A stretch of 64,000 nucleotides of DNA from Burkholderia lata (GTDB taxonomy: Bacteria > Pseudomonadota > Gammaproteobacteria > Burkholderiales > Burkholderiaceae): positions 124,001-188,000 of the forward strand of contig NZ_CABVQK010000001.1 of the NCBI RefSeq assembly GCF_902499335.1. Direction: 5' to 3'. Position numbers and translations under genes: made by a program. Below the pieces are notes generated by a model that did no database searches, was not told the DNA's origin, and saw only the letters and a program-made list of their open reading frames with translations. Of the stretch, positions 9,311 through 20,557 are shown piece by piece (positions within the stretch are counted from its first letter, which is position 1; every line of letters starts with the position of its first letter).

Positions 9311-10972
9311 ATGACCAACACACGTGCACACCGCCCCGTCAGGACGCTGATCGCGTCGTCCCTCATCGTGTCGCTGCTCGGCCTCTCGGCCTGCAACAAG
9401 AACGGGGACAGCAGCGCCGCCGCTCCGGCCAGCGATGCAAGTGCGGCCGCGGCGGCACAGCCCGCATCGACGCCCGTCGCCTACACACCGCCGACTGCCG
9501 ACCAGCTCTACCAGATGGTTGCGCCGATCGCACTCTTCCCCGACAAACTCGTCGCACTGGTGCTTGCGGGTGCAACATACCCGGACCAGGTCACGGCCGC
9601 CAACAACTGGGTCATGCAGAATCCGTCGTTGAAGGGGCAGGCACTCGCAACCGCCACCGATACGCAGCCGTGGGACCCGTCGGTCAAGGCGTTGACCGCG
9701 TTCCCCGCGGTGTTGTCGCAGATGGCGTCGAACCCGGCCTGGACCACGTCGCTCGGCCACGCGTACTACAACGATCCGACCGACGTGATGAACGCGATCC
9801 AGGCGATGCGCCAGCGCGCGCAGACGTCCGGCCATCTCCGCTCGGGCGGCCAGATGCGGGTCACGCAAGTCGCGCAGGCCGCACCGTCCGGCTATACGCC
9901 GGCCACCGACGCGCCCGTGGTCTACGCCGGGCCGGCGATCGTGCCGCCGCCCGCGCAGGCCATCGAGATCGAATCCGCACAGCCCGATGTCGTCTATGTT
10001 CCGTCTTACAACCCGACGGTCGTTTACGGCGAGCCGGTTTCGTCCTACCCCGGCTACATGTATCGGCCGCCTTCATACAGCACCGGTGAAGTCGTTGCCG
10101 CCGGCGTGATCACGTTCGGCGTCGGCATCGCCGTCGGCGCCGCGATCTTCGGGCACCACGACTGGGGCTGGCATGCATGGGGTATGAACTGGGGCGCGCC
10201 GCATCCGGAAGGCCCCCGCTGGAACGGCGGCTGGCAGCGCCCGGCCGTGGTGTACAACCACACCACGTACGTGTCGAAGTCGACCACCGTGATCAACAAC
10301 ATCACCAACATCCGCAACACGCGCATCACGAACAACTACGGCGGCAACGTCACCAACAACACGACGAACACGACGATCGAACGCAACACGATGCAGCCGG
10401 GCGCGGAGCCGATGCGCGGGCAGGCCATGGAGCAACGCCCGGGCGCCATGCCGATGACGATGCCGCACTTCGGCGCGAACGACGCGCGCCCTGGCGCGCG
10501 CCCATCGCCCGACGCGTTCGCGCAGAACCGTGCGAACGAACCGCATGCCGAAACACCGGCGCAACATGCGCCCGGCGCGATGCGCGAGGAGCGGCAGCAA
10601 GCGCTGCAGCAGGAGCATGCCGCGCAGGAAAATCGCGTGATTGCACAACAACAGCAAATTCAGCAACAGCAGCGTAACGAAGCACTACACCAACGCGAAG
10701 AAATGCAGCAACACAACGCAGCGGAGCAACAGCAGCGCGAGGAGATGCAGCAACGCAATGCGGCGCAGCAACAGCAGCGCGAAGCCATGCAGCAACGCAA
10801 CGAAGCTCAGCAGCAACTGCACAAGGAAACGCCGCCTCGCAACGACGCGCAACCGCAGGAACGCGCGGCGCCGCAGCCGCGGCAACCGACCACCGAGCAC
10901 GCGCTCGCACCGCATCCGCACCCTGCGGAGTCGCATCCGCCGCACGAGGAGCATGAGCACCGTACCGAGTGA
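9311..10972 (+). CDS. DUF3300-domain lipoprotein with Gln-rich C-terminal repeats
   Basis: From the ATG at 9311 the product is 553 residues. The frame is open further upstream, but this start gives a proper lipoprotein signal with LSAC (Cys28). The DUF3300 region (about residues 60-230) starts ADQLYQMVAPIALFPDKLVALVLAGATYPDQV and includes NPAWTTSLGHAYYNDP. It is followed by Pro/Tyr-rich and Trp/Gly-rich stretches, an Asn/Thr-rich section (TNNTTNTTIERN) and a coiled-coil-prone tail with three 14-residue repeats. The family's function is not known. The envelope location is predicted; no operon partners are evident. Confidence 0.85.
   Translation: MTNTRAHRPVRTLIASSLIVSLLGLSACNKNGDSSAAAPASDASAAAAAQPASTPVAYTPPTADQLYQMVAPIALFPDKLVALVLAGATYPDQVTAANNWVMQNPSLKGQALATATDTQPWDPSVKALTAFPAVLSQMASNPAWTTSLGHAYYNDPTDVMNAIQAMRQRAQTSGHLRSGGQMRVTQVAQAAPSGYTPATDAPVVYAGPAIVPPPAQAIEIESAQPDVVYVPSYNPTVVYGEPVSSYPGYMYRPPSYSTGEVVAAGVITFGVGIAVGAAIFGHHDWGWHAWGMNWGAPHPEGPRWNGGWQRPAVVYNHTTYVSKSTTVINNITNIRNTRITNNYGGNVTNNTTNTTIERNTMQPGAEPMRGQAMEQRPGAMPMTMPHFGANDARPGARPSPDAFAQNRANEPHAETPAQHAPGAMREERQQALQQEHAAQENRVIAQQQQIQQQQRNEALHQREEMQQHNAAEQQQREEMQQRNAAQQQQREAMQQRNEAQQQLHKETPPRNDAQPQERAAPQPRQPTTEHALAPHPHPAESHPPHEEHEHRTE
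10694..10819 (+). repeat. Three tandem 42-bp repeats encoding 14-residue Gln-rich units
   Basis: Units at 10694-10735, 10736-10777 and 10778-10819 each encode a variant of R-E-(E/A)-M-Q-Q-(R/H)-N-x-A-(Q/E)-Q-Q-x. They lie in frame inside the DUF3300 lipoprotein and form a predicted charged, Gln-rich coiled coil. Copy number is a likely site of strain variation. Confidence 0.85.
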
Positions 10973-10988
10973 AACGCCCCCCCGTCAC

Positions 10989-11011
10989 GGCAGCGCGGCA
11001 TTCGCGCTGCC
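10989..11011. other. Hairpin between convergent genes, possible terminator
   Basis: A perfect 9-bp stem (GGCAGCGCG at 10989-10997 with 11003-11011) has a five-base loop. No adjacent T-run is present, although a run of five T occurs about 40 bases on. It lies between the convergent DUF3300 and PNPOx-like genes. Confidence 0.4.
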
Positions 11012-11085
11012 GGCCAGCGAAACCAGCGCCCCCCAACACCTCGCGCCGCCGTTTTTCTCAATACCGCGCGGCCTTGCAGCGCAAC

Positions 11086-11736
11086 TCACTCGGCCCAGTT
11101 GCGAACGTAGTCCGGCACCGGCATGTTGCCATCGGCATGAACCGGCTCACCGCGCTTCGTCGTCAGCGGCAGGATTCCCGTCCAGACAGCGAGCGCAAGA
11201 TCTTCGTCCTTGTCGGACGGCATCGAATCGCTGACTTTCACGGCGGCTTCCGCAAGGGCAATCCGCAGCACGCTGGTCGCATTGAGTTCCTTCTCGTTGC
11301 CGGGCCGCGCGTCATGCTTGCGACCCGGTGCGATCTTGTCCATCAATGCACCCAGCGCCACGAGCTTGTCCCCACTGCCCTCCACGATGTCGAACCGCCC
11401 GTAGATCACCGCGGATCGATAATTCATCGAATGGTTGAAGGCCGACCTGGCCAACACGAGACCGTCCAGCAACGTAATCGCGACGGAGGCCTGTGCGCCT
11501 GCCGACAGCGCCTTGATCATCCGGCTGCCGTTGGACCCGTGAATATAAAGGTCATCGCCGCGTCGCCAGTGCGCAGTTGGAATGCAGTGCGTGTCCTCGC
11601 CTGCGCCGAACGCGATGTGGCAGACGTAGGCCGCGTCCACGATGCGATGCAGCATCGCGCGATCGTGGTTCGCCAGTTCCGGCAAGCGGCGAATGGTGGT
11701 GCGGGATGTGGAAGAGATGACGGCATGGTCTTTCAT
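11086..11736 (-). CDS. Pyridoxamine 5'-phosphate oxidase-family (FMN-binding split barrel) protein
   Basis: The 216-residue product starts at the ATG at 11736, preceded by AGGAAAG at good spacing. The sequence VCHIAFGAGEDTHCIPTAHWRRGDDLYIHGSNGSR followed by ITLLDGLVLARSAFNHSMNYRSAVIYGRF matches the NimA-like/PNPOx-like split-barrel flavoproteins. Their members bind FMN, F420 or heme, and in some cases detoxify nitro-compounds. It is transcribed divergently from a MocR-type regulator, a common arrangement for genes linked to vitamin B6 or its sensing. A role in that area is inferred; true PNPO (PdxH) activity is not shown. Confidence 0.82.
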   Translation of the reverse strand: MKDHAVISSTSRTTIRRLPELANHDRAMLHRIVDAAYVCHIAFGAGEDTHCIPTAHWRRGDDLYIHGSNGSRMIKALSAGAQASVAITLLDGLVLARSAFNHSMNYRSAVIYGRFDIVEGSGDKLVALGALMDKIAPGRKHDARPGNEKELNATSVLRIALAEAAVKVSDSMPSDKDEDLALAVWTGILPLTTKRGEPVHADGNMPVPDYVRNWAE

Positions 11737-12056
11737 GTTTCGCTTTCCTGTTTGCGCGCCCTTGCGCGCATCGAGCGGCCCACATTCCGGAAAGATGCAG
11801 GCATCCACTCTGAATATATTTGCACTACGAAGTTAATCGAATCGAACGCTACGGCTTCCACGCCTGATCGACCGGTCGACCGGTCGATCGGCCCATCGAC
11901 AATCGCCTGCCAGATCGATCAAAATACGCGCGTGCCGCTATCCGTGACGATCGCCGGAAATACCGCGCGCCGGCCGGCACCGCGAGAACGTGAACGATAC
12001 GACGCGCGTCGAATCTTCAAAAGAACCAGCTCAACGAAAAATTCTAGAACCAGCCC
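11737..12056. other. Divergent intergenic region between PNPOx-like gene and MocR regulator
   Basis: These 320 bases must hold the promoters of both genes. The outstanding element is the 24-bp palindrome at 11866-11889. The last part before 12057 is AT-richer, but no clear -10/-35 pair stands out. Confidence 0.5.
11866..11889. promoter_or_regulatory. Perfect 24-bp palindrome, candidate MocR operator
   Basis: The half-site GATCGACCGGTC is followed directly by its exact reverse complement, with no spacer, centred between 11877 and 11878. It contains two overlapping CGACCGGTCG sub-palindromes. It sits near the middle of a divergent promoter region next to a regulator gene, the usual place for an autoregulatory operator. 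Confidence 0.5.
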
Positions 12057-13523
12057 ATGGATCTCGCGCTGCTCATCTCATCGCTTTCCAGACAGGACGG
12101 CACGACACGCCACAGCCAGCAGGAAGCCCTCTACCGGAGCCTGCGCAACCTGCTGCTGGACGGGCACATCCCGCCCGGCACGCGGCTCGTGTCGACGCGC
12201 GTGCTCGCGGCGGAGCTGGGCATCGCGCGCAACTCGGCGGTGTACGCGTATGAGCGCCTTGCCGAGGAAGGCTTCGTGGCGGCCACGCGCAACGGAACGG
12301 TCACGCTATGGGATGGATGCGGCCGTTCCAGCGCAGGGCTCGAAAGCGGCCCGGCCCCGGTTCAATTGTCCGAGCGCGTGCACGGGCTGGAGAACGCCGA
12401 TCCGGAACCCGAACGCATGCTGCCGTTCGTTCCCGGCCTCCCTTCGCTCGATGAATTCCCCATTGCCCAATGGCGCCGCTGCATCGAGCGCGCATGGAAA
12501 GTCATCAAGCCCGCGCAGCTCGCCTACGGCCCGGTCGAAGGACTGCCCGAGTTACGGCGTGCCGTGGCCGCCTACATCCGGGTCTCGCGAGGCGTGCGCT
12601 GCGAAACTGGCCAGGTATTCATCACCGACGGCACGCAAAGCAGCCTCGAACTGTGCGCGCGCATGCTGGCGAATCCCGGTGAATATGGCTGGCTCGAGAA
12701 CCCTTGCTACAACGGCGCCCGAACCGCATTCCGCTCGACCGGGCTGGATCTGGTGCCGATCGAGGTCGACCACGAAGGGATGGCGCCAACCGACGAACAG
12801 TGGCGCACCCGGCCGCCCCGGCTGATCTACACGACACCATCGCACCAATACCCGCTCGGCGCGCTGATGAGCCCCCGGCGACGAGCTGCGCTCGTCGAGC
12901 ACGCACGTGCGTGCGGCGCTTGGATCATCGAGGACGACTACGACAGCGAGTTCCGCCACGGCGGCCAGCCGCTACCCGCGATCCAGGGCTTGCATGCCGA
13001 CGCACCGGTCTGCTATCTCGGCACCTTCAGCAAGACGATGTTTCCCGCCCTGCGGCTCGGCTTCATGGTGGTTCCGCCGGTTTTGGTCGAACGCTTCACC
13101 AGAACGCTGCGCGAACTCGTCCATCGCGGTCATTCGGCCGATCAACTGGCGATGGCCGAATTCATCGACACCGGCCTCTTCGCGCGGCACCTGCGCAGGA
13201 TGAGGACGCTGTACGCCGAGCGGCGGAGCAGCCTCGAAGCGGCACTCGCCCGCCACCTTGGCAACGTGCTGAGCGTTCGCGAAAGCCCGGGCGGCATGCA
13301 CCTGTCGGCGGATCTCGCGATGCCGCTGCACGATACCGACGTCGCCCGCGCCGCGGCCGCACAGGGCCTGCTGCTTCAGCCGCTGAGCAGCTACCGGGTC
13401 GGCGACGGCCGGCCGTACAACGGCTTCGTGCTGGGATACGCCGGGTTGAACGACGCGACGATCGAGGCCGCGACGAGACAGCTCGCAGCCGTCATCGAGC
13501 AGCACGGCCGCACGCGTTGCTGA
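12057..13523 (+). CDS. MocR/PdxR-type transcriptional regulator (GntR HTH + aminotransferase fold)
   Basis: The 488-residue protein has an N-terminal GntR winged helix (about residues 20-85; QEALYRSLRNLLLDGHIPPGTRLVSTRVLAAELGIARNSAVYAYERLAEEGF). It is joined to a class I aminotransferase-like domain (about 115-485). The PLP pocket is recognisable: EDDYDSEFRHGG, and TFSKTMFPALRLGF, in which SK carries the Schiff-base lysine. MocR proteins sense PLP or aminated metabolites and act as repressor or activator of divergent genes. The neighbour across the intergenic region is a PNPOx-like flavoprotein, the likely target. The start agrees with family length. Confidence 0.92.
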   Translation: MDLALLISSLSRQDGTTRHSQQEALYRSLRNLLLDGHIPPGTRLVSTRVLAAELGIARNSAVYAYERLAEEGFVAATRNGTVTLWDGCGRSSAGLESGPAPVQLSERVHGLENADPEPERMLPFVPGLPSLDEFPIAQWRRCIERAWKVIKPAQLAYGPVEGLPELRRAVAAYIRVSRGVRCETGQVFITDGTQSSLELCARMLANPGEYGWLENPCYNGARTAFRSTGLDLVPIEVDHEGMAPTDEQWRTRPPRLIYTTPSHQYPLGALMSPRRRAALVEHARACGAWIIEDDYDSEFRHGGQPLPAIQGLHADAPVCYLGTFSKTMFPALRLGFMVVPPVLVERFTRTLRELVHRGHSADQLAMAEFIDTGLFARHLRRMRTLYAERRSSLEAALARHLGNVLSVRESPGGMHLSADLAMPLHDTDVARAAAAQGLLLQPLSSYRVGDGRPYNGFVLGYAGLNDATIEAATRQLAAVIEQHGRTRC

Positions 13524-13545
13524 GCGTCACGCGCGACGTCGTCGC

Positions 13546-15096
13546 TCACAGCTGCGACTCGAGCGGAAACAGCCCGAGAAACCAGACTTCCATCCGCCGC
13601 GGGGCCGACACTTCCGGCTCGTGATCGAGCTCGGTGACCTTCCCGTCCGAATCGGTCTGAATCCACTTGAGCTGCCCTTTACCCGCCGGATCGGTCCTCA
13701 GCTCGACGCGCCACGCGATTCGATCGAGCCGCGCCTCCAGATCGTTGGCGACCTGCGACGCAATCGCCGGACTCTCGCAGTAAACGCCGATCTCCGTATT
13801 GAGGTTCAGCGAGCGCGGATCGAGATTCATCGAGCCGATGAAAATGCTCTTGTGGTCGAACACGTAGGTCTTCGCGTGCAGCGACGCACGTGACGACCCG
13901 ATGATGACCTGCTTCGAAATGCTCTTGTCACCCGATGGCCGCCGCTCGTAAAGCCGCACGCCGGCCGCCACGAGATCGCTTCGGTAGTGCCGGTAGCCCG
14001 CATGCACGGCCGCCACGTCGGTCGACGCGAGCGAGTTGGTCAGCACCGTTACGCGCACGCCGCGCGCGGTGAGCGCGCGCAGCCGCTCGACGACTTCCTT
14101 GCCCGGCACGAAATACGGCGACACGATCAGCAGGTCATGTTCGGGCTGCAACGCGAGCGCCCGCAACTGCGGCATCAGGTGCCCGTCGCTGTCCTTCGGC
14201 GCGTGTGCGATCTTCGACGGATCGTCGTACAGCACAGTCGCGTGGCCCCACGACAGTTCCGTACCCTGCCCGTGAACGATCCGGTCGAGCCGCTGCCTGG
14301 CCTCGAGCACGTACGGATTGTCCTCCATGGCCCTCAGGTAGTCGCGCAACCGTTCGCGCTCGCGATCCAGCCCGCCCGGCGCTGCATCGTGCCCGACCAG
14401 CGCACTGATCGGATACGCATACGGCGAATTCCAGAATGTGTCGAATTCCGTCGAGATGTTCTTCACGACCGGGCCGTGAACGACGACATCGAGATCGCCG
14501 AACTCCAGCATCGACGATGCGCCGAAGTACTCGTCGCCGATATTGCGGCCGCCGACGATCGCCGCCTGGTTGTCCGCGATCATCGCCTTGTTGTGCATGC
14601 GCCGGTTGACGCGCGAGAACTCGAACACCGTGCCGATCTTCTTGAAGCGTCGCGTGGCGACCGGATTGAACAGCCGGATCTCGATGTTCGGATGCGAACT
14701 GATCTCGAGCAGCTTGCGGTCGTCCGCGTTCGTGCCGAGATCGTCGAGCAGCGCACGGACGCGCACGCCACGATCGGCCGCGCGAATGATCGCGTCGGCC
14801 AGTTCGTGCCCGGTCAGGTCGTCATGCCAGATGTAGTACTGAAGGTCGATCGACCGGTCCGCGCGATCGGCAAGCAACACGCGCGCGTCCAGCGCATCAA
14901 CCGGATCGGTCAGCAGATGAAACGCATCCTGCCCTGGATGCGCACTGGCCTGCTGCTGGAACGCGACGCCCAGCCGCGTGTTGTCCGTATCGGTGTACGC
15001 GTGCGTCGGCGCTCGATCGGCCTGCGGCGGCAGGCTCGCACATGCGACGAGCACAAGCAACGAAAGAATCGCACCCCACGAACGCAGCATCGTCAT
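13546..15096 (-). CDS. Phospholipase D-family lipoprotein, ClsC-like cardiolipin synthase
   Basis: The 516-residue protein has a lipoprotein signal (LVAC, Cys19). Two HKD phosphodiesterase motifs are present: MHNKAMIADNQAAIVGGRNIGDEYFG in the first half and LHAKTYVFDHKSIFIGSMNLDPRSLN in the second. The latter carries the IGSMNLDPRS signature of the YmdC/ClsC subgroup, which makes cardiolipin from phosphatidylglycerol and phosphatidylethanolamine. A bacterial phospholipase D role remains possible. The gene ends 23 bases from the end of the convergent mocR. GGGAG lies about 11-14 bases before the ATG. Confidence 0.85.
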   Translation of the reverse strand: MTMLRSWGAILSLLVLVACASLPPQADRAPTHAYTDTDNTRLGVAFQQQASAHPGQDAFHLLTDPVDALDARVLLADRADRSIDLQYYIWHDDLTGHELADAIIRAADRGVRVRALLDDLGTNADDRKLLEISSHPNIEIRLFNPVATRRFKKIGTVFEFSRVNRRMHNKAMIADNQAAIVGGRNIGDEYFGASSMLEFGDLDVVVHGPVVKNISTEFDTFWNSPYAYPISALVGHDAAPGGLDRERERLRDYLRAMEDNPYVLEARQRLDRIVHGQGTELSWGHATVLYDDPSKIAHAPKDSDGHLMPQLRALALQPEHDLLIVSPYFVPGKEVVERLRALTARGVRVTVLTNSLASTDVAAVHAGYRHYRSDLVAAGVRLYERRPSGDKSISKQVIIGSSRASLHAKTYVFDHKSIFIGSMNLDPRSLNLNTEIGVYCESPAIASQVANDLEARLDRIAWRVELRTDPAGKGQLKWIQTDSDGKVTELDHEPEVSAPRRMEVWFLGLFPLESQL

Positions 15097-15298
15097 GATT
15101 GACGTCCCACTCCCGGCCGAAGTCTGTTTATTCTCGCCGCCGGATGGATCGCGGGGCTGTTTGGCTTTCCTTCGGCCGCAACCCGCGTCGCGTGTCGAGT
15201 GTGAAGCGGCCGCGCTACAGCATACTTCGATTGACCGTGGCGCGACACCTTCTCGGTACTTTCCTGATCCTGACGCTCGTCACGCGTCCACGCAAAGA

Positions 15299-15332
15299 AA
15301 AACCCGCGACGCATGAAGCCATCGCGGGTTTT
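15299..15332 (-). terminator. Terminator downstream of the tRNA gene
   Basis: An 11-bp perfect stem (15299-15309 with 15322-15332) has a 12-base loop. Read on the minus strand it is followed by TTTTTCTTT, directly downstream of the tRNA. The plus strand also ends in TTTT, so it could act in both directions. No protein gene is seen in 15097-15360. Confidence 0.85.
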
Positions 15333-15360
15333 CGGCATGCGCGATCGCGCGCATGAAATC

Positions 15361-15436
15361 TGGTGGGCCCGGCGGGGTTCGAACCCGCGACCAATCGATT
15401 ATGAGTCGACTGCTCTAACCGCTGAGCTACAAGCCC
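15361..15436 (-). tRNA. tRNA with CAU anticodon, probably tRNA-Ile2 (lysidine type)
   Basis: This 76-base cloverleaf has an encoded CCA end and TTCGAA T-loop, with anticodon loop CTCATAA (anticodon CAT). The anticodon arm and variable region (AGCAGTCGACTCATAATCGA then TTGGTCG) resemble E. coli tRNA-Ile2 more than elongator tRNA-Met. The C4-G69 acceptor pair also fits a TilS substrate. After lysidine modification it would read AUA. If this is wrong, it is elongator tRNA-Met. It is upstream of rpoD on the same strand numbering but terminated separately. Confidence 0.85.
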
Positions 15437-15504
15437 TGATGAGAAGCAAAGCGTGTCACACGCCGCCCCGACAACGAAGCCGGGCCGGCATTGTAACAAC
15501 AAAG

Positions 15505-15544
15505 GAGACAAACGCCACCGGCATCACGCAGATACCGGCGGCGT
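15505..15544 (-). terminator. Terminator after rpoD
   Basis: A 14-bp stem with two G-U pairs (15512-15525 with 15531-15544) and a five-base loop is followed on the minus strand by TTTGTCTCCTTTG. It lies 22 bases after the rpoD stop codon. Confidence 0.8.
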
Positions 15545-15565
15545 TCGCAGGAGAGACGCTGGAAA

Positions 15566-17989
<2,424 letters not shown>

Positions 17990-18035
17990 CGCGATTCTCG
18001 CCTCTGCTTAGAAAACAAACCGCTGGAAACCTTAT

Positions 18036-18064
18036 ATTATAGCACGCTGGGGAACCCTCTCTAA
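18036..18064 (-). promoter_or_regulatory. Promoter directly upstream of rpoD
   Basis: A consensus -10 box TATAAT (minus strand, 18036-18041) lies 47 bases before the rpoD start in the 88-base gap after dnaG. The weak -35-like TTAGAG is at 18059-18064, with a 17-base spacer. It gives rpoD a source of transcription independent of the upstream genes. Confidence 0.6.
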
Positions 18065-18077
18065 GCTCCCCGGCCGC

Positions 18078-19952
18078 CTACAGCCCGAGCCGACGCTTCA
18101 TGTCGGTTCGCTGCTGGTTCAATTCCGTCAATTCGGCCAATTCCTCGGGTGTGAAGGTGGATTGCCGCGCCAGCCTGTCAAGCCGGTCGCAGCAGGCGTC
18201 GTAACGCATCTTGAGCACCGCCGCCTGCAGTTCCTCCCCCGCGATCCGTTCCTGTTCACGCTGCCGCTCGGGCACCGTCTCGTCTTCCGGATTCTGTAAC
18301 AGCAAGTCGCGGACGTTTTCATCATAGTCCAGAATTTCGCGGAAGATTTCCTCGTAAGTCGCTCCATTCGAGGACGTCCGCAGGACATCCGACAGCAGCC
18401 GGAACTCCGCGCCATCGCCCAGTGCGCGCGCATGATCGACGACTTCCGCGAACAGTTCGCCGATACGCGGCAACGTGCGCAGGGTCGCAAGCTGCTCGTC
18501 GTCGAGCTGCGACGCGATGCGCGGATGCATCACCAGCGTGCGCAGCGCGCGCTTTTCGCTGTCCGTCACGCGGCGCCGCTCGCTGCGCGCGGGCGCCTGG
18601 CGCGGCGGTGCCGCGATCCGCGTATCGACGTCGGACAGCCCCGCGACTTCTTCGAACGGGATGTCGAGGCGATCGGCGAACATGTGCATGATCTGTGCGC
18701 GCAACGCGTTCGCGGGCAGTGCCTGCAACAACGGCTTCGCGTCGAACAGCGCCTTCGCGCGGCCTTCCGGCTGATCGAGCGCCTTACCGGAAATTGCTTC
18801 GTTCAGCAGAAATTGTGACAGCGGCATTGCGCGCTCGACCTGCTCGGAGAACGCCTCCTCGCCGAACTCGCGCACATAGCTGTCCGGATCGTGCTCGGCC
18901 GGCAGAAAAAGGAACCGGATCGTGCGGTTATCGCCCGCATGCGGCAGGCAGGCCTCGAGCGCGCGCCGGGCCGCCCGTCGCCCGGCCGAATCGCCGTCGA
19001 AACTGAAAATGACCGTATCGGTCTGGCGCAGCAGCTTCTGCACGTGAATCGGCGTGCATGCGGTGCCGAGCGTCGCGACCGCGTTCGGGAACCCGAGCTG
19101 CGCGAGCGCGACGACGTCCATGTAGCCTTCGACGACCAGCACGTACTTGCGCTCGCGAATCGCGAGCCGCGCCTCGAACAGGCCGTACAGCTCGCTGCCC
19201 TTGTTGAACAGCGGGGTTTCAGGCGAGTTCAGGTACTTCGGTTCGCCGCTGCCGAGCACGCGCCCGCCGAAGCCGATCACCTGCCCCTTCACGTTGCGGA
19301 TAGGGAACATGATCCGCTCGCGGAACCGGTCGTAGCGGCGCGCGACGCCCTGGGCATCGGTCTTCTCGCTGACGATCACGAGACCCGACTCGACGAGCGA
19401 CTCGTCGCGATAGTCCGGGAACGCGGCTTCGAGGTTCTGCCACCCGTCCGGCGCATAACCCAGCCCGAAGCGCGCGGCGATCTCGCCGGTCAGGCCCCGG
19501 TTCTTCAGGTACTGGATCGCGACGGTCGCACCGCGCAACTGCTTGCGGTAGTAGTCGCACGCGGCGGTCATCGCATCGGACAGCGCGGTCGCGACCGATT
19601 TCGACACCGGCGCCGGATAATCACCGCCACCACCTCCGCCCCCGCCGCCACGCATCGACGGCTCGTGCGGCACGGTCAGCCCGACGGACTGCGCGAGGTC
19701 CTGCACGGCCTCCGGGAACGTGAGCCCCGCGTGCTCCATCAGGAAGCCGATCGCCGTGCCGTGCGCGCCGCAACCGAAGCAGTGATAGAACTGCTTGGTC
19801 GGGCTGACGGTAAACGACGGGCTCTTCTCGTTATGGAACGGGCACAGCCCCATGAAGTTGGCACCGCCCTTCTTGAGCTGCACGTACTTGCCCACCACGT
19901 CGACGATATCGACGCGGTTCAGCAAATCCTGCAGGAACGAATGCGGAATCAC
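18078..19952 (-). CDS. dnaG: DNA primase
   Basis: From the GTG at 19952 the product is 624 residues and begins (M)IPHSFLQDLLNRVDIVDVV, the normal start of DnaG. An in-frame start further upstream is unlikely. Domains are the CHC2 zinc ribbon (CPFHNEKSPSFTVSPTKQFYHCFGCGAHG, about 35-70), the Toprim core (VLVVEGYMDVVALAQLGFPNAVATLGTA and FSFDGDSAGRRAARRALE) and the C-terminal DnaB-interacting helical region. A run of eight or nine glycines occurs after the zinc domain. It makes RNA primers at the replication fork. It follows yqeY by about 70 bases, in the macromolecular synthesis block. Confidence 0.96.
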   Translation of the reverse strand: MIPHSFLQDLLNRVDIVDVVGKYVQLKKGGANFMGLCPFHNEKSPSFTVSPTKQFYHCFGCGAHGTAIGFLMEHAGLTFPEAVQDLAQSVGLTVPHEPSMRGGGGGGGGGDYPAPVSKSVATALSDAMTAACDYYRKQLRGATVAIQYLKNRGLTGEIAARFGLGYAPDGWQNLEAAFPDYRDESLVESGLVIVSEKTDAQGVARRYDRFRERIMFPIRNVKGQVIGFGGRVLGSGEPKYLNSPETPLFNKGSELYGLFEARLAIRERKYVLVVEGYMDVVALAQLGFPNAVATLGTACTPIHVQKLLRQTDTVIFSFDGDSAGRRAARRALEACLPHAGDNRTIRFLFLPAEHDPDSYVREFGEEAFSEQVERAMPLSQFLLNEAISGKALDQPEGRAKALFDAKPLLQALPANALRAQIMHMFADRLDIPFEEVAGLSDVDTRIAAPPRQAPARSERRRVTDSEKRALRTLVMHPRIASQLDDEQLATLRTLPRIGELFAEVVDHARALGDGAEFRLLSDVLRTSSNGATYEEIFREILDYDENVRDLLLQNPEDETVPERQREQERIAGEELQAAVLKMRYDACCDRLDRLARQSTFTPEELAELTELNQQRTDMKRRLGL

Positions 19953-20022
19953 CGTGGGATCGAGCGAAAAAAGACAATACGACACCCCGGCGCACGCACT
20001 GCGCACACCGGGGAAACAGGTG

Positions 20023-20469
20023 TTACTTCGAGAGCGCGGCCTTGACCAGCGCGGAAATGGCCGTCATGTCGGCACGGCCGGCGAGCTTGCCCTTCAGCAC
20101 GCCCATCACCTTGCCCATGTCCTGCGGGCCGGCGGCACCCGTCTGCGCAACCGCGGCCTGGACTTCGGCGGCCACCTCGGCATCCGACAACTGCTCGGGC
20201 ATGTAGCCGCCCAGCACGACCAGTTCGGCCTGCTCCTTCGCGACGAGGTCGTCACGGCCGGCTGCCTGGAACTGGCTGATCGAATCCTTGCGCTGCTTGA
20301 TCATCTTGTCGATCACGGCGGTGATGCCCGCGTCGTCGAGGGTGATCTGGTCGTCGACTTCGCGCTGCTTGATCGCGGCCATCAGCAGGCGAATCGTTGC
20401 CAGGCGCTCGCTTTCCTTCGCGCGCATCGCGGCCTTCATGTCTTCGCTGATCTGCTCTTTCAAACTCAT
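20023..20469 (-). CDS. GatB/YqeY-domain protein
   Basis: The 148-residue protein is a YqeY-type stand-alone relative of the C-terminal tRNA-binding domain of GatB. It begins MSLKEQISEDMKAAMRAKESERLATIRLLMAAIKQREVD and contains PEQLSDAEV and DMGKVMGVLKGKLAGRAD, all typical of the family. Its cellular role is not established. It is thought to bind tRNA or nucleic acid. The position between rpsU and dnaG is the usual one in proteobacteria. Confidence 0.93.
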   Translation of the reverse strand: MSLKEQISEDMKAAMRAKESERLATIRLLMAAIKQREVDDQITLDDAGITAVIDKMIKQRKDSISQFQAAGRDDLVAKEQAELVVLGGYMPEQLSDAEVAAEVQAAVAQTGAAGPQDMGKVMGVLKGKLAGRADMTAISALVKAALSK

Positions 20470-20523
20470 CTTTCACCCGGGATGGAAATGTGAATCCGAC
20501 GCCCGCCAAAAGGGCGTCAACAC

Positions 20524-20557
20524 AAAAACCCGCTTGGGACAATGTCTCAAGCGGGTT
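20524..20557 (-). terminator. Terminator between rpsU and yqeY
   Basis: A 10-bp perfect stem (20527-20536 with 20548-20557) is followed on the minus strand by a run of T (20524-20528). It should end much of the rpsU transcript and let a fraction pass to yqeY-dnaG, as the internal terminator of the E. coli operon does. Confidence 0.85.
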
